Positions 28,306-36,124 of a stretch of 64,000 bases of DNA are shown here, one piece after another. Position 1 is the first letter of the stretch. Each line of letters opens with the position of its first letter. A model generated the notes under the pieces. The model saw only the letters and a list, made by a program, of their open reading frames with translations, ran no database searches and was not told where the DNA came from. The stretch spans positions 62,001-126,000 of the forward strand of contig CAMYJA010000004.1 of the NCBI GenBank assembly GCA_947258705.1. Reading direction: 5' to 3'. The stretch is from an uncultured Hyphomicrobiaceae bacterium (GTDB taxonomy: Bacteria; Pseudomonadota; Alphaproteobacteria; Rhizobiales; CAMYJA01). Made by a program: the position numbers and the translations under genes.

Positions 28306-30246
28306 GTGGTGAAGGAAATTGCGCCTTACGGCTTCTGGCCGTCGGGGATCAGCGCCGGTCTCGTCGCCGGTCAGTCGGTGCGTTTCGGATTCCTGCAAAG
28401 CTCGGGCGACTGGATTTACTGGACCGAGTCGCGTCCGGAAGAAGCCGGACGGGCGGTCCTCATGCGCGGCCGGCCGGGGCATGAACCGCAGGAACTTCTG
28501 GCAGCACCCTACTCCGCGCGCTCGAAGGTGCACGAATATGGCGGCGGGGAATTTCTGGTGGCGGGCGACCGCGTTTTTTTCAGCAATGACGCCGATCAGG
28601 ACGTCTACACTTTTCGCATCGATCAGGCGGCCGGGGCGGATACCATCGAGGCGCCCGAGCGCCTGACGGCCGCGCCCGACATGCGGTTTGCCGATTTTGC
28701 CCATGATCCCGCTCATGACCGCCTGATCGCCGTTTGCGAGCGGGCGAGGGACGGCAGCGGGGACGGGGACCATCAATATCCGGAAAATATGATTGTTTCG
28801 ATCGGGCTCGAAGGGGACCGGTTCGGCCATGTGGAAGTGCTTGTGAGGGGACGTGATTTTTACGCCTGTCCGCGTGTCCGGCAGGACGGAACGATGATTT
28901 GCTGGGTCGCGTGGGATCTGCCCGATATGCCGTGGGAGCAGGCGTCGCTTCATGTGGGCGGTCTTGGCGACGATGGTTTGGCAGGTGCCCCGGAACGAAT
29001 TGCGGGCGGTGACGGGGTTTCGGTGTTTCAGCCGGAATGGTCGCGCAAGGGAGATCTCCTCTTTATTTCCGATGCCAGCGGCTGGGGCAATCTATACAAA
29101 TGGGATGGCGCAAAGGTCGAACGGGTGGTGTCCATGGAGGCCGAATGCGGGCGCCCTCACTGGGTGTTCGGGATGCGGTCTTATGCAGAATCCCAATCCG
29201 GCAATCTGGGGATTGCGGCGCTTGAGGAGGGTGAGGTTCGTTTCATGGTGCTTGATCGCGCGGGGGGCGTAACCACGCCCCGGGCGATTGAAACCGGCTT
29301 TACGTCCATCGAGAACGTCAATCCCACCAAAGACGGATTTGTCGCGCAGGTGACAACCGCCGAAATGCCAGCCGCGATCGCCGTATTCGACGGTCCGGGC
29401 GGCGCAACGGAGATTATCAGGCAATCGGCGGATGTTGCGCTCGAGGGGGCAGACATATCGGTCGCGAAGGTGATCGGTTTCGAGGGGGACGGCGGCGACC
29501 TTGTCTATGGGCAATATTACCCGCCGGCAAGTAAGGACTGGTCGGGACCGGACGGCGAATTGCCGCCGGTCATCGTCATGGTTCACGGCGGCCCCTCGGG
29601 CATGGCTCAGCGCGGCTTTCAATGGAAGGTGCAATATTGGACAAATCGCGGTTTTGGCGTGTTCGATCTGGATTATTCGGGCAGTACGGGATATGGGCGG
29701 GCTTACCGCAAGCGCCTCGACGGGCAATGGGGGGTGCGGGACGTCGCCGATGTGGTTGCCGCGGGGCGCTATCTTGCCGGTGCGGGGCTGGCCGATCCCG
29801 GCCGCCTGCTCGTGTCGGGCGGAAGTGCCGGCGGTTACGGGGTGCTCATGGCGCTGGCGGCTGCGGACCTCTTTGCCGCGGGGGCATGTTATTACGGTAT
29901 TTCGGATCTCGTCCAGCTGCTCAAATTCACCCATAAATTCGAGGGCGGCTATCTTTTCGGGCTGACGGGAACCGGCCCGGACGATTTCGAAACGGTCCTC
30001 AGGGCGCGTTCGCCGCTCAGCCATATCGACAGGATGACCAGCCCGCTGATTGTTTTTCAGGGGCTTGACGACAAGGTGGTGCCGCCGGAGCAATCGCGCA
30101 TGATCGTGGACGGGCTCAAGGCACGCGGGGTCGCGGTCGAATATCATGAATTCGAAGGCGAGGGGCACGGGTTTCGAAAAGGCGCGACAATCAAGGCCGC
30201 GCTCGAGGCCGAGGCGGCGTTTTACCGGCGCGTGTTTGAGGGGTGA
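28306..30246 (+). CDS. S9 family prolyl oligopeptidase-type peptidase
   Basis: 646 residues from GTG 28306, 18 bases after the DoxX stop. A beta-propeller (about 1-390; repeated blocks such as YSARSKVHEYGGGEFLVAGD and FQPEWSRKGDLLFISDASGW) precedes the alpha/beta-hydrolase domain. PVIVMVHGGPSGMAQRGFQW holds the oxyanion loop, Ser507 lies in VSGGSAGGYGVLMALAA, an Asp near 588 in GLDDKVVPPEQS, and a His near 620 in GEGHGFRKG. It is a cytosolic dipeptidyl/oligopeptidase-like enzyme; no signal peptide. It may be co-transcribed with the bufferin operon, but a functional link is not implied. Confidence 0.93.
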   Translation: MVKEIAPYGFWPSGISAGLVAGQSVRFGFLQSSGDWIYWTESRPEEAGRAVLMRGRPGHEPQELLAAPYSARSKVHEYGGGEFLVAGDRVFFSNDADQDVYTFRIDQAAGADTIEAPERLTAAPDMRFADFAHDPAHDRLIAVCERARDGSGDGDHQYPENMIVSIGLEGDRFGHVEVLVRGRDFYACPRVRQDGTMICWVAWDLPDMPWEQASLHVGGLGDDGLAGAPERIAGGDGVSVFQPEWSRKGDLLFISDASGWGNLYKWDGAKVERVVSMEAECGRPHWVFGMRSYAESQSGNLGIAALEEGEVRFMVLDRAGGVTTPRAIETGFTSIENVNPTKDGFVAQVTTAEMPAAIAVFDGPGGATEIIRQSADVALEGADISVAKVIGFEGDGGDLVYGQYYPPASKDWSGPDGELPPVIVMVHGGPSGMAQRGFQWKVQYWTNRGFGVFDLDYSGSTGYGRAYRKRLDGQWGVRDVADVVAAGRYLAGAGLADPGRLLVSGGSAGGYGVLMALAAADLFAAGACYYGISDLVQLLKFTHKFEGGYLFGLTGTGPDDFETVLRARSPLSHIDRMTSPLIVFQGLDDKVVPPEQSRMIVDGLKARGVAVEYHEFEGEGHGFRKGATIKAALEAEAAFYRRVFEG

Positions 30247-30297
30247 GAGGAATTAGCTGGAATGGACTTAGGGCGTTGCCCTGGAACAGTTAGTGAT

Positions 30298-31083
30298 TCA
30301 ATATCTAGTCTTTTGACCCCATTTTTCTGATACCCATTGTTGTGTCTGTGGAGGGAAAATTCCCTGTCGACGGTAGATAGTATTCAAAAAATTCCATCTG
30401 ATGTATTGGGCGTTTTTAGAAAACTTAATGCGAACCAGAAGAAAAGGTATAATGGAAACAATTGCCGAGACCCAAATAAAGGCAGCTAGTGTAAATATTC
30501 CAATTACGGAATTAATACCATTCTCTTGAACTACACTAAAACCGATGGGAAATGTTACCCACGCAATGGCTATAAAGAGAAGAGCGATTGGAATGTTTAA
30601 TATCAGCGCTAATATACCGCCATAGTAACTATAGAACGGACCGGATAAGAAAAAACGGTGTGGAACGATTATACCCAAAAACCAAGCATTTAGACCATGA
30701 TAGGGGATTGTCAACGCCTCTGCATTGTCAAATTTGAAGAGTTTGATTGAGGTTATGCGGACAAATGTTTCAAGAATGAAGAGATTGATAAAAAAGAGCA
30801 GCGAGGCTCCCACAGTAAACATTATAGCAAAATTGACGTATGCGACCGGAATATTGAGAGAAAGAAACGAAATTTGTAAATTCATAGATGAATCATTGGA
30901 TGCAAGCCATAGGACTCCTACAACCGCGACAATAAGATTCTTTACAGCCAAAACTAGGGACTTTTCACGCTGATTCAAAAGGCGTTCGAAGATTTGTTCT
31001 TTGGAAAGCACGTGTTTCCAAACACGAATAGCCCTGTAAAATTCGTGCCCAGCGACATCAATTGCAGTAAAATTCTTCTTCAT
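30298..31083 (-). CDS. AT-rich orphan multi-pass membrane protein
   Basis: 261 residues, not recognised. Hydrophobic segments: KNLIVAVVGVLWLAS, VAYVNFAIMFTVGASLLFFI, YGGILALILNIPIALLFIAI and IGIFTLAAFIWVSAIVSIIP, with a basic N-terminal cytosolic part containing KHVLSKEQIFERLLNQREKS. Base composition and codon use (many AAA, ATT, TTA) are far more AT-rich than any neighbour, and the drop extends through about 30.3-31.2 kb. This suggests recent transfer. No mobility gene accompanies it. Confidence 0.7.
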   Translation of the reverse strand: MKKNFTAIDVAGHEFYRAIRVWKHVLSKEQIFERLLNQREKSLVLAVKNLIVAVVGVLWLASNDSSMNLQISFLSLNIPVAYVNFAIMFTVGASLLFFINLFILETFVRITSIKLFKFDNAEALTIPYHGLNAWFLGIIVPHRFFLSGPFYSYYGGILALILNIPIALLFIAIAWVTFPIGFSVVQENGINSVIGIFTLAAFIWVSAIVSIIPFLLVRIKFSKNAQYIRWNFLNTIYRRQGIFPPQTQQWVSEKWGQKTRY

Positions 31084-31704
31084 AATCCTCCATTTGTAAC
31101 TGTGATTCGTCTGTATTGATTAGATGTGATTAATTTTGCACAGTATTTTACCAGTCTGTTTCATCTCTGATAATCAATAATCGAGTGTATTGTTTGGTTG
31201 GGGAACATCTTGTCTTCGCCGATGGCCGGATGGTTTCCTGCCTCATTCGCTTGCCCATCACCGACGGGACGCAGGAATGACGGTGGAGATAAGGGAGCGG
31301 GCTTCAGAATATGCAAGCCGTCATATCCCCCATCGACGTCATGACCGCGGCGGCGGCCATCCATGTCACTTTGCCAGAGAGCCGACGTCGAGAGTTGTTT
31401 GAGACCGGTCATCAGGGCGATGGTTGCTTAGGCACCCGCCTGCGCGGGTGAGACGGAGGAGGGAGGAGAGTGCGTTGTTAAATTTTCGAAAGGCCCATGA
31501 ATTGATAGCGATCTGGGTCCCGGCCTGCGCCGGGATAAAGGGGAGAATGATGCGGGCGCAAAAGCTCAAACTCATGGTGAGGAGCGAGCCTTGCGAGCGT
31601 CTCGAACCATAGGCGGTAGGGTGAACGGTTGGAGATTACCGCTTCATCCTTCGAGACGACGCTTCGCGTTCCTCAGGATGAGGGCAAATTTATAAATTGA
31701 GTGT
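31084..31704. other. Gene-free stretch with alphaproteobacterial palindromic repeats
   Basis: No credible gene. It starts as AT-rich flank of the orphan gene, then holds several dispersed repeat remnants: a CACCCGCCTGCGCGGGTGAGACGG hairpin type near 31432, a GTCCCGGCCTGCGCCGGGAT hairpin near 31517, and a large inverted repeat at 31571-31683. Confidence 0.6.
31571..31683. repeat. Large imperfect inverted repeat (CTCAT...GAGGA type)
   Basis: The left arm (about 31571-31611) begins CTCATGGTGAGGAGCGAGCC and ends GCGTCTCGAACCAT. The right arm (about 31643-31683) is its imperfect reverse complement (CATCCTTCGAGACGACGCTT ... CCTCAGGATGAG). This resembles the intergenic repeat family dispersed in many Hyphomicrobiales genomes. 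Confidence 0.7.
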
Positions 31705-31732
31705 TAAAAGGGCGGCTCAAATGAGCCGCCCT
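31705..31732 (-). terminator. Rho-independent terminator of hsp20
   Basis: AAGGGCGGCTCA, two-base loop, TGAGCCGCCCTT: a perfect 12-bp stem at about 31708-31732. Read on the minus strand it runs into TTTTAA, 28 bases after the hsp20 stop. Confidence 0.8.
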
Positions 31733-31760
31733 TCGCCGTTCGGATTTAGGTTGGGCGAGG

Positions 31761-32216
31761 CTAGACGGTTGCCGTCCGGTCCTCGATCGCCTTTGGTTCG
31801 CCGATGTCGATCTTGCGCGGTTTCATTTTTTCGGGGAGTTCGCGCACGAGGTCGATATGCAGCATGCCGTCCTTCAGGTCGGCGCCCTTGATCTCGACAT
31901 GATCGGCGAGCTGGAAACGGCGCTCGAAGGAGCGGGCGGCGATGCCGCGGTGGAGATAGGCCTTCTCTTCCTTTTCGGATGCCTTCTCGCCGCTGACGGT
32001 GAGCGTGTTCTCCTTGACCTCGATATTGAGGTCGTCGTTGCCGAAACCGGCCACGGCCATGGAGATACGGTATTCGTTGTCGCCCAGACGTTCGATATTG
32101 TAGGGCGGATAGGTCGAGGCATCGGTCTCGAATCCCGAGACGGAATCGAGCATCGAGGCAAGGCGGTCAAAACCGACGGTTGTTCTGTAAAGGGGACTTA
32201 GGTCAAAACGTGTCAT
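31761..32216 (-). CDS. Small heat shock protein Hsp20 (IbpA-like)
   Basis: 151 residues. An N-terminal MTRFDLSPLYRTTVGFDRLA is typical of the alphaproteobacterial IbpA/HspA group. The alpha-crystallin domain spans about 30-130 (PPYNIERLGDNEYRISMAVA, NDDLNIEVKENTLTVSGEKA, YLHRGIAARSFERRFQLADH, GMLHIDLVRELPE). It is an ATP-independent holdase in the cytosol. A GGAGGA ribosome site lies just upstream. A sigma-32-like promoter lies about 115-150 bases upstream, leaving a structured leader of roughly 110 bases. Confidence 0.95.
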   Translation of the reverse strand: MTRFDLSPLYRTTVGFDRLASMLDSVSGFETDASTYPPYNIERLGDNEYRISMAVAGFGNDDLNIEVKENTLTVSGEKASEKEEKAYLHRGIAARSFERRFQLADHVEIKGADLKDGMLHIDLVRELPEKMKPRKIDIGEPKAIEDRTATV

Positions 32217-32333
32217 TACACATCCTCCTGTGAAGCGATATGAATCTACTGCCCACCATAGAGCCGAGGCCTGAGGCCGGGCTGATGTGGCCGGGCGTTG
32301 CGTCGTGCACCCGATAAGTGGCGTGCACGGCCT

Positions 32334-32363
32334 ATATATTGGTGGTCCGAGAGACGTTTCAAG
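32334..32363 (-). promoter_or_regulatory. Heat-shock (RpoH-type) promoter of hsp20
   Basis: On the minus strand CTTGAAA (32363-32357) is the -35 element and CACCAATAT (about 32344-32336) resembles the sigma-32 -10 CCCCATNT, separated by about 12 bases. An inverted repeat GAGACG/CGTCTC (32351-32356 and 32374-32379) flanks the -35, and the leader holds a CGTGCAC/GTGCACG hairpin. Confidence 0.6.
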
Positions 32364-32488
32364 GGGTGAAATCCGTCTCTTGGACGCGAAACATGAACGG
32401 GAGATGAACGGATCCGTTAGCTGCGGTTCAGCTTAAAACCCACATAATCGCAGGAGAGCGGGTTAAGACGTTTATGGGAGGATTTATT

Positions 32489-32995
32489 ATGAAAAATCAA
32501 CTATTTACCGTGGCCGCTCTGGGGTTTGGCCTGGTTGTCAATTGTTTGCCGTCTCATGCGGGCGATCCTTATTTTCCAGCCGATCCGGGACCAAGATACC
32601 AGTATGACGACCGCGAGGGCTATGGCGGCTCCGGATCATTGAAGGATGCGCCCTTCTATACCGAGCGTCATGCCAAACGAAACAACCATGCCCGGTATTA
32701 TGGCGAACAGGCAAATTACTGTCTGCCGCGGCAGCATATTCGCAGAAAGTTGAGAAATGCGGGATATTACGACATCAGGCGGAAAAAAGTGCGCCCCCAC
32801 ATCATCAAATTTCATGCATGGCACGATGATGGCTGTCTCTACCGCATTCATGTCGACAGGTGCAGCGGCGCGGTCGTGCGCTCGAGAGTTCTGAGCCGTG
32901 GCGGTGCGCCCCGGTCTTATGCACAACCCTATGGGGGGCGCTATCAAAATGGCTATGGGCGACGACCCTATAGGCGCGACTACCGGTATTACTGA
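32489..32995 (+). CDS. Secreted Arg/Tyr-rich protein of unknown function
   Basis: 168 residues from ATG 32489, chosen because GGGAGG (32476-32481) lies seven bases upstream; the in-frame ATG at 32474 would bury that site. A signal peptide (QLFTVAALGFGLVVNCLPSH) precedes a mature chain with a small conserved-looking core: NYCLPRQHIRRKLRNAGYYD and KFHAWHDDGCLYRIHVDRCS. This core is shaped like the PepSY-like domains of short alphaproteobacterial secreted proteins, with three cysteines. The C-terminus is a basic Tyr/Arg/Gly tail (YGRRPYRRDYRYY). Not assigned. Confidence 0.7.
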   Translation: MKNQLFTVAALGFGLVVNCLPSHAGDPYFPADPGPRYQYDDREGYGGSGSLKDAPFYTERHAKRNNHARYYGEQANYCLPRQHIRRKLRNAGYYDIRRKKVRPHIIKFHAWHDDGCLYRIHVDRCSGAVVRSRVLSRGGAPRSYAQPYGGRYQNGYGRRPYRRDYRYY

Positions 32996-33164
32996 TTAAG
33001 GACGAAACATCCCGACTGCGCCTGTATCCGCTCGATATTCCATGATATCAACATGGAATCACCATGGAATCATGTTTACTGCATGATCGACATGCGAGGT
33101 TGTGCCCCGCGGGCTTCGCGGCGGCGGGGGAACAGCGCATTTTCTTGGTCGGGAGACGGGTCAC

Positions 33165-34130
33165 ATGGAGCTTTTAACAGGCATCGCGCGAAATCCCATT
33201 CCGGGGGGCGCCAAGGCGGGAATTTTCAAGGGTTATGATGGCGCGCCGCTGCGCTATTCGATCTGGAATGAAACGGCCGGCCCGAGGAGGGGGACTGTTT
33301 GCGTCTTCACCGGGCGGACGGAATACATCGAAAAATATTTTGAAGTGGTCACCGATCTGCGCCGGCGCGGTTTTACTGTGGCGATCATGGACTGGCGCGG
33401 TCAGGGAGGTTCGGCCCGAGCGCTTAAAGACAAGCGCAAGGCGCATGTCCGGAGCTTCGAGGAATACGACCAGGATCTCGTGCGCTTCATGAAAGATGTG
33501 GTGCTGCCGGATTGCGTGCCGCCTTTTTATGCGCTCGCACACTCCATGGGCGGCAATGTATTATTGCGGAATGCGACCAGGAAAGGATTGTGGTTCGACC
33601 GTATCGTGCTGACCGCGCCAATGATCCGGTTCGCGCCCGAGTCGCTGCCCTATTCATTCTACATGTCGCGGCTGTATTCGGAAGCCGCGCATCTTTTCGG
33701 GATGGGACGGAACTATGTTCCAGGCGCCGAGGATGATGAGTGGCACAATCCGCCCTTTGAAGGCAATGTGCTCACTTCCGACCGGGAACGATATGAAAGG
33801 AACCGGAGGATTGTCGAGGCAGCGCCAGACCTTGCTCTGGGGGCGCCGACCTTTTCATGGTTTCGCGCCGCCAGCCGGTCGGTCAAAATGGTCAGCGACT
33901 CTGATTATCCACCCAGGATCGGCGTGCCTATTCTTATGTTCGCAGCGGCGGACGACAAGGTGGTCTCGACCCGGGCCATAGAGGACTTCGCACTCAAGCT
34001 CAAGGTCGGAACCCATGTGGTCATTCCCTATGCCCGGCACGAAATTCTGCAGGAACGCGACGAGCTCAGGCAATTGTTCTGGGCCACGTTCGATGCCTAT
34101 ATCATGGGTAATGTGCAGGATGTCGCGTAA
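33165..34130 (+). CDS. Alpha/beta hydrolase, lysophospholipase-like (S33 serine aminopeptidase fold)
   Basis: 321 residues from ATG 33165 (GGGAGACGGG upstream). It is similar to PldB/monoglyceride lipase enzymes: GTVCVFTGRTEYIEKYFEVV, FTVAIMDWRGQGGSARALKD, and the nucleophile elbow AHSMGGNVLL with Ser near residue 127. The Asp is probably in MFAAADDKVVSTRAI and the His in IPYARHEILQERDELR. No signal peptide. It likely cleaves lysophospholipids or short acyl esters. Monocistronic and convergent with hisN. Confidence 0.92.
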   Translation: MELLTGIARNPIPGGAKAGIFKGYDGAPLRYSIWNETAGPRRGTVCVFTGRTEYIEKYFEVVTDLRRRGFTVAIMDWRGQGGSARALKDKRKAHVRSFEEYDQDLVRFMKDVVLPDCVPPFYALAHSMGGNVLLRNATRKGLWFDRIVLTAPMIRFAPESLPYSFYMSRLYSEAAHLFGMGRNYVPGAEDDEWHNPPFEGNVLTSDRERYERNRRIVEAAPDLALGAPTFSWFRAASRSVKMVSDSDYPPRIGVPILMFAAADDKVVSTRAIEDFALKLKVGTHVVIPYARHEILQERDELRQLFWATFDAYIMGNVQDVA

Positions 34131-34154
34131 CGCCGGGCGCGGGGCGTATTTCAT

Positions 34155-34958
34155 CTAGCCGCTTAAAACACGCAACAGCCGGTCATGAAGCGCCGGGTCG
34201 CCGCTCGCCAGTATATTGCCGCCAATGGCGGCATCGCCGCCCGTCCAGGTGGTGACGATACCGCCCGCACGTTCGACCAGCGGTATAAGCGCCACGATGT
34301 CGAAGGGCTTGAGGTCGGTTTCCATGACAAGATCGCAGCGGCCGGCGGCCAGCATGCAATAGGCATAACAATCGCCGCCATATCTGTTGAGGCGGGTTTG
34401 TTGCGCGAGGCTATTGAATTTATCTATCGCGTAGCCGGATCCGAACAATCCGGGATCTGTCGTGGCCAGAACGGCATCTTCCAGACGGCTGCATTTTCTC
34501 GTCGTCAGAATGCGATCACCTTCCGGGCCGGTGTAACGGGTTTCTGTTTCGGTGGACCAGTAGCGCTCGCCCGTAAAGGGCTGGCTCATCATTCCCATGA
34601 TCGGGCTGCCGGATTTTTTCAATCCGATCAGCGTGCCCCAGATCGGGATGCCCATGATGAACGAGCGCGTACCGTCTATGGGATCGACGCACCAGGTGTA
34701 TTCCGCATCGCGGTCATGATTTTCAAATTCCTCGCCTTCAAAATCATGGTCCGGCCAGTGTTCGGCCACCATGTCGCGCATAATCCGCTCGGCGGCGCGA
34801 TCGGCCTCCGTCACCGGATCAAAACCGGCTTCCGTGTCCTTGTTATCGATGTCGATGGGTTGGCGGAACAGGGGCAGCGTCTGCCCGGCGGATGCATCCG
34901 CGAGCCGGTGGGCGAAATCCAGAAGTTGATCAAAATCGGGGGAAGTGTTCTCAGGCAA
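34155..34958 (-). CDS. hisN: Inositol monophosphatase-family histidinol-phosphatase
   Basis: 267 residues. Metal-site motifs of the IMPase family are complete: FEGEEFENHD, WCVDPIDGTRSFIMGIPIWG, and the C-terminal GDCYAYCMLAAGRCDLVMET with FDIVALIPLVERAGGIVTTW. The length and the text around PVTEADRAAERIMRDMVAEH fit the alphaproteobacterial HisN group that dephosphorylates L-histidinol phosphate, although another phosphomonoester substrate cannot be excluded. Cytosolic. Convergent with the hydrolase gene, 24 bases apart. Confidence 0.85.
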   Translation of the reverse strand: MPENTSPDFDQLLDFAHRLADASAGQTLPLFRQPIDIDNKDTEAGFDPVTEADRAAERIMRDMVAEHWPDHDFEGEEFENHDRDAEYTWCVDPIDGTRSFIMGIPIWGTLIGLKKSGSPIMGMMSQPFTGERYWSTETETRYTGPEGDRILTTRKCSRLEDAVLATTDPGLFGSGYAIDKFNSLAQQTRLNRYGGDCYAYCMLAAGRCDLVMETDLKPFDIVALIPLVERAGGIVTTWTGGDAAIGGNILASGDPALHDRLLRVLSG

Positions 34959-35084
34959 AGTTGTTTCCAGTAATGAATGAGTATGAAACGCTGATCAGAT
35001 ATTGCCGTTGAGCATTCAGATAGCGATTTTGTTGCTTATTGGTTACATTTGTAATGGATTTTGCAAATGTTGTTGCGGCCCGGC

Positions 35085-35113
35085 TTGAATTGTTCTGATT
35101 CGGCTACCATTAT
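35085..35113 (+). promoter_or_regulatory. Promoter of first MmgR-like sRNA
   Basis: TTGAAT (35085-35090), 17-base spacer, CATTAT (35108-35113). The expected start is near 35120. Confidence 0.55.
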
Positions 35114-35119
35114 CGTTAA

Positions 35120-35227
35120 TGCGAATCAATCGGCTTTTGGCGGTTGGTTTGTCGCCCTCCTTGGGCGTTTCCTCCCTAAACTTGGGCCGTTGGATTTTCC
35201 TGGCGGCCCTTTTTTTGTCGAACCCGC
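35120..35227 (+). ncRNA. MmgR/ar8-like small RNA, copy 1
   Basis: About 105 bases. The core holds a CGCCC-TCCTT-GGGCG hairpin (35153-35167), then the ten-base motif TTTCCTCCCT (35168-35177) in a single-stranded position. A terminator follows: GGGCCG (35183-35188), loop, CGGCCC (35214-35219), seven T. The layout (hairpin, UUUCCUCCCU, terminator) is that of the rhizobial MmgR/ar8 sRNA family as I recall it, which controls polyhydroxybutyrate storage in Sinorhizobium. The 41-base core is repeated exactly in copy 2, 259 bases downstream, each copy having its own promoter and terminator. Boundaries are inferred from the promoter. Confidence 0.6.
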
Positions 35228-35349
35228 CGACAAGACATATTTTCCAGGGTCCCCGGCAGCGCGACTGGCACTGAAATAGCACATTGTTGCGGTTTGACCA
35301 CTGCGTCATATGGTTCCCCCACAGCTCATTAGAATGGTTATTATTCCGG

Positions 35350-35379
35350 TTGACTTTTGTGCACCGCACACACTATATT
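35350..35379 (+). promoter_or_regulatory. Promoter of second MmgR-like sRNA
   Basis: TTGACT (35350-35355), 18-base spacer, TATATT (35374-35379). This is a stronger match to the housekeeping consensus than copy 1. Confidence 0.6.
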
Positions 35380-35385
35380 GCACTG

Positions 35386-35498
35386 CGGTACGGAATTGAG
35401 TTCCGTTCCGTCGCCCTCCTTGGGCGTTTCCTCCCTAAACTTGGGCCGTTCGCTCGGGCCAGTCCTTGACAGGTCACTATGCGAACGGCCTCTTTTTT
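35386..35498 (+). ncRNA. MmgR/ar8-like small RNA, copy 2
   Basis: About 110 bases, with the same core as copy 1 from GTCGCCCTCC (35410) to GGGCCGTT (35450), including TTTCCTCCCT at 35427-35436. The terminator is different and stronger: GGCCGTTCGC (35444-35453) pairs perfectly with GCGAACGGCC (35481-35490), followed by TCTTTTTT. Only the core is conserved between the copies; promoters, 5' ends and terminator loops have diverged. This argues for selection on the hairpin plus UUUCCUCCCU element. Confidence 0.62.
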
Positions 35499-36124
35499 CG
35501 CCTGATGTTTGGTTTTCCTTACGGAAAACTGTTTTGCCTCACGGTTTTTTCCGCTTACGGCTATTTGTTTTGCCTCACGTGCTGCTCGCCGTTACACGGC
35601 GGCACTCCGGCGGGGCGGCGCAACGCGCCGGGGACCCTTGGTCCCTTGTCGCAGAAAATAGCTATATTTTTTGCTCCTGTTTTGCCTCACGCGCTGCTCG
35701 CCGTTACACGGCGGCACTCCGGCGGGGCGGGCCTAAGGCCCGGTATTTACAACTGAGGTTTTGTTCGGCTGACCCGACATGTTTATGCGGTGAGGTTGGT
35801 GATAGCCTAGAGGCGGGGCTGCCTCGGGCTCTGTATTCGCTCGCGGGTATTAGTTTTTGTCTCACGTGCTGCTCGCCGTTACACGACGGCACTCCGGCGG
35901 GGCGGGCCTAAGGCCCGAGGCGCAAGCGCCATTGTTGACTACTGAGGTTGTTACCCGGCTGAACCGATATGCTTATGCGGTGATGTCGGTGATAGCCTAG
36001 CGGCGAGACTGCCTCAGGGTTTGTTATCGCTCACGTGGCGAGAATAACAATTCCGTCTTGCCCATGCAGGGAACTCGTTCCTGGGCATCCAAGCAAGTTT
36101 TTTGGGCACTCCAGATTTGCAGCG
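35499..36124. repeat. Repeat-rich intergenic stretch 1 (modules A, B and C)
   Basis: No gene. It holds three copies of module A (TTGCCTCACG.GCTGCTCGCC onward, with CACTCCGGCGGGGCGG) at about 35570-35620, 35681-35735 and 35856-35912. It also holds two copies of an 80-base module B at about 35751-35832 and 35938-36017, and one copy of module C (TCCGTCTTGCCCATG ... CACTCCAGATTTGCAGCGTC) at about 36052-36126. The last abuts and overwrites the end of the N-formylglutamate amidohydrolase gene. Confidence 0.75.

Noticed and set aside
32217-32330. Classic ROSE RNA thermometer before hsp20
   Set aside because: The typical UUGCU-type segment pairing with the AGGA site is not present; the ribosome site sits in a small loop instead.
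35357-35911. 184-codon frame through the sRNA and repeats
   Set aside because: It is built from sRNA core and repeated module A text (the same residue blocks recur), so it is a repeat translation and not a gene.
35570-35912. Integron attC sites
   Set aside because: The palindromic modules lack the paired RYYYAAC/GTTRRRY boxes and no integrase or cassette genes occur.
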